The notes beneath the pieces are model-generated. The model had not been told where the DNA came from, did not search any database, and was given only the letters and a program-made list of their open reading frames with translations. 5,216 nucleotides of DNA. It comes from Spongiibacteraceae bacterium (lineage in GTDB: Bacteria; Pseudomonadota; Gammaproteobacteria; Pseudomonadales; PIVM01). Below are positions 4,923 to 5,216 of this stretch, piece after piece. The DNA is taken from assembly GCA_030618505.1 (NCBI GenBank), contig JAUXDF010000252.1:1-5216 (forward strand). Direction: 5' to 3'. The number at the start of each line of letters is the position of its first letter. Position 1 is the first letter of the stretch. The position numbers were made by a program, and so were the translations under genes.

Positions 4923-5216
4923 TTATGCATCTGATTGCATTGATTCGTGGGCCATTTTTAGCCTGGGCAACTCCATTTCAATCACGCTCCAATGCTGTCG
5001 AGATCTAGCCCGAGATAGTCATGGACAAGGATATTACGAAAACCTGAAATTGCCCGCCACGGAATATGTGCTTGTTTGGCTTTGGCGCTGACTTGACTCG
5101 GCCATGACTTGAAGATTTCGTACTACTGCATCCTGAGTCAGGCGAGATGAGTAAAAGGAGTCACGGCTCTGAATATACTCGTCAATTCGGGCTATGCAAT
5201 CGAGCATATGCGCGGT
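4923..5216 (-). pseudogene. Frameshifted HepT/DUF86 (HEPN ribonuclease toxin) remnant, 5' end beyond the window
   Basis: Reading from the right edge, frame one gives AHMLDCIARIDEYIQ, then LTQDAVVRNLQVMAESSQR, the classic N-terminal half of DUF86/HepT. Around 5071-5088 the frame shifts with an apparent loss of roughly 14 bases. The next frame then gives IPWRAISGFRNILVHDY, which contains the RX4HXY catalytic motif (5038-5015), and GLDLDSI. A second shift, best explained by one lost base near 4991, leads to SVIEMELPRLK and the original-looking stop at 4923-4925. Without the shifts the protein would be close to normal HepT length. Frame one meets a stop after 57 codons from the ATG at 5207, before the catalytic motif, so toxin activity is not expected. 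HepT normally pairs with an MntA nucleotidyltransferase antitoxin, usually adjacent; that partner could only lie outside the window to the right. The codons before 5207 stay open, so the true start is probably outside too. Confidence 0.85.

Overview
The window reads as chromosomal DNA from a denitrifying or N2O-respiring proteobacterium, most likely a gammaproteobacterium. The reasons are moderate base composition, a Sec-exported (clade II-type) nitrous-oxide reductase, and intergenic repeats of the kind common in that class. The taxonomic call is inference; no rRNA or other marker is present.

Left part (60-3727, all + strand): a respiratory module. nosZ (60-2360) encodes a periplasmic nitrous-oxide reductase with all seven CuZ histidines and the full CuA motif. 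It has a non-Tat signal peptide and a heme-free tail of about 120 residues after the CuA domain. A small monoheme cytochrome c (2621-2947) and a diheme c4-like cytochrome c (2996-3727) follow. Both are exported and are plausible electron donors linking the quinol pool or bc1 complex to NosZ. The module ends in a strong intrinsic terminator (3742-3771). The maturation genes nosD, nosF, nosY and nosL and the regulators do not follow and must lie upstream of the window or elsewhere.

Between nosZ and the first cytochrome gene sits a complete 150-bp non-coding miniature element (2381-2530). It has perfect 14-bp terminal inverted repeats starting GTAA and an exact 8-bp target duplication, as expected for an IS66-family MITE. 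Inside it is a cloverleaf-like palindrome of the GTCATCCCCG/GGAATGAC type. The element inserted just ahead of the nosZ terminator (2537-2570), so the terminator is now displaced from the gene.

Right part (3772-5216): an accessory, repeat-rich region with minus-strand genes. It holds a REP/BIME-like set of hairpins (3804-3909), a tightly coupled DUF4160-DUF2442 gene pair (4621 to 4071), and two copies of a CAGAGTCTTTGATT repeat exactly 900 bp apart that bracket the pair. At the right edge is a frameshifted remnant of a HepT/DUF86 HEPN toxin gene (5216 to 4923); its usual MntA-type antitoxin partner, if present, would lie outside the window. This part looks like a toxin-antitoxin and repeat island beside the respiratory operon.
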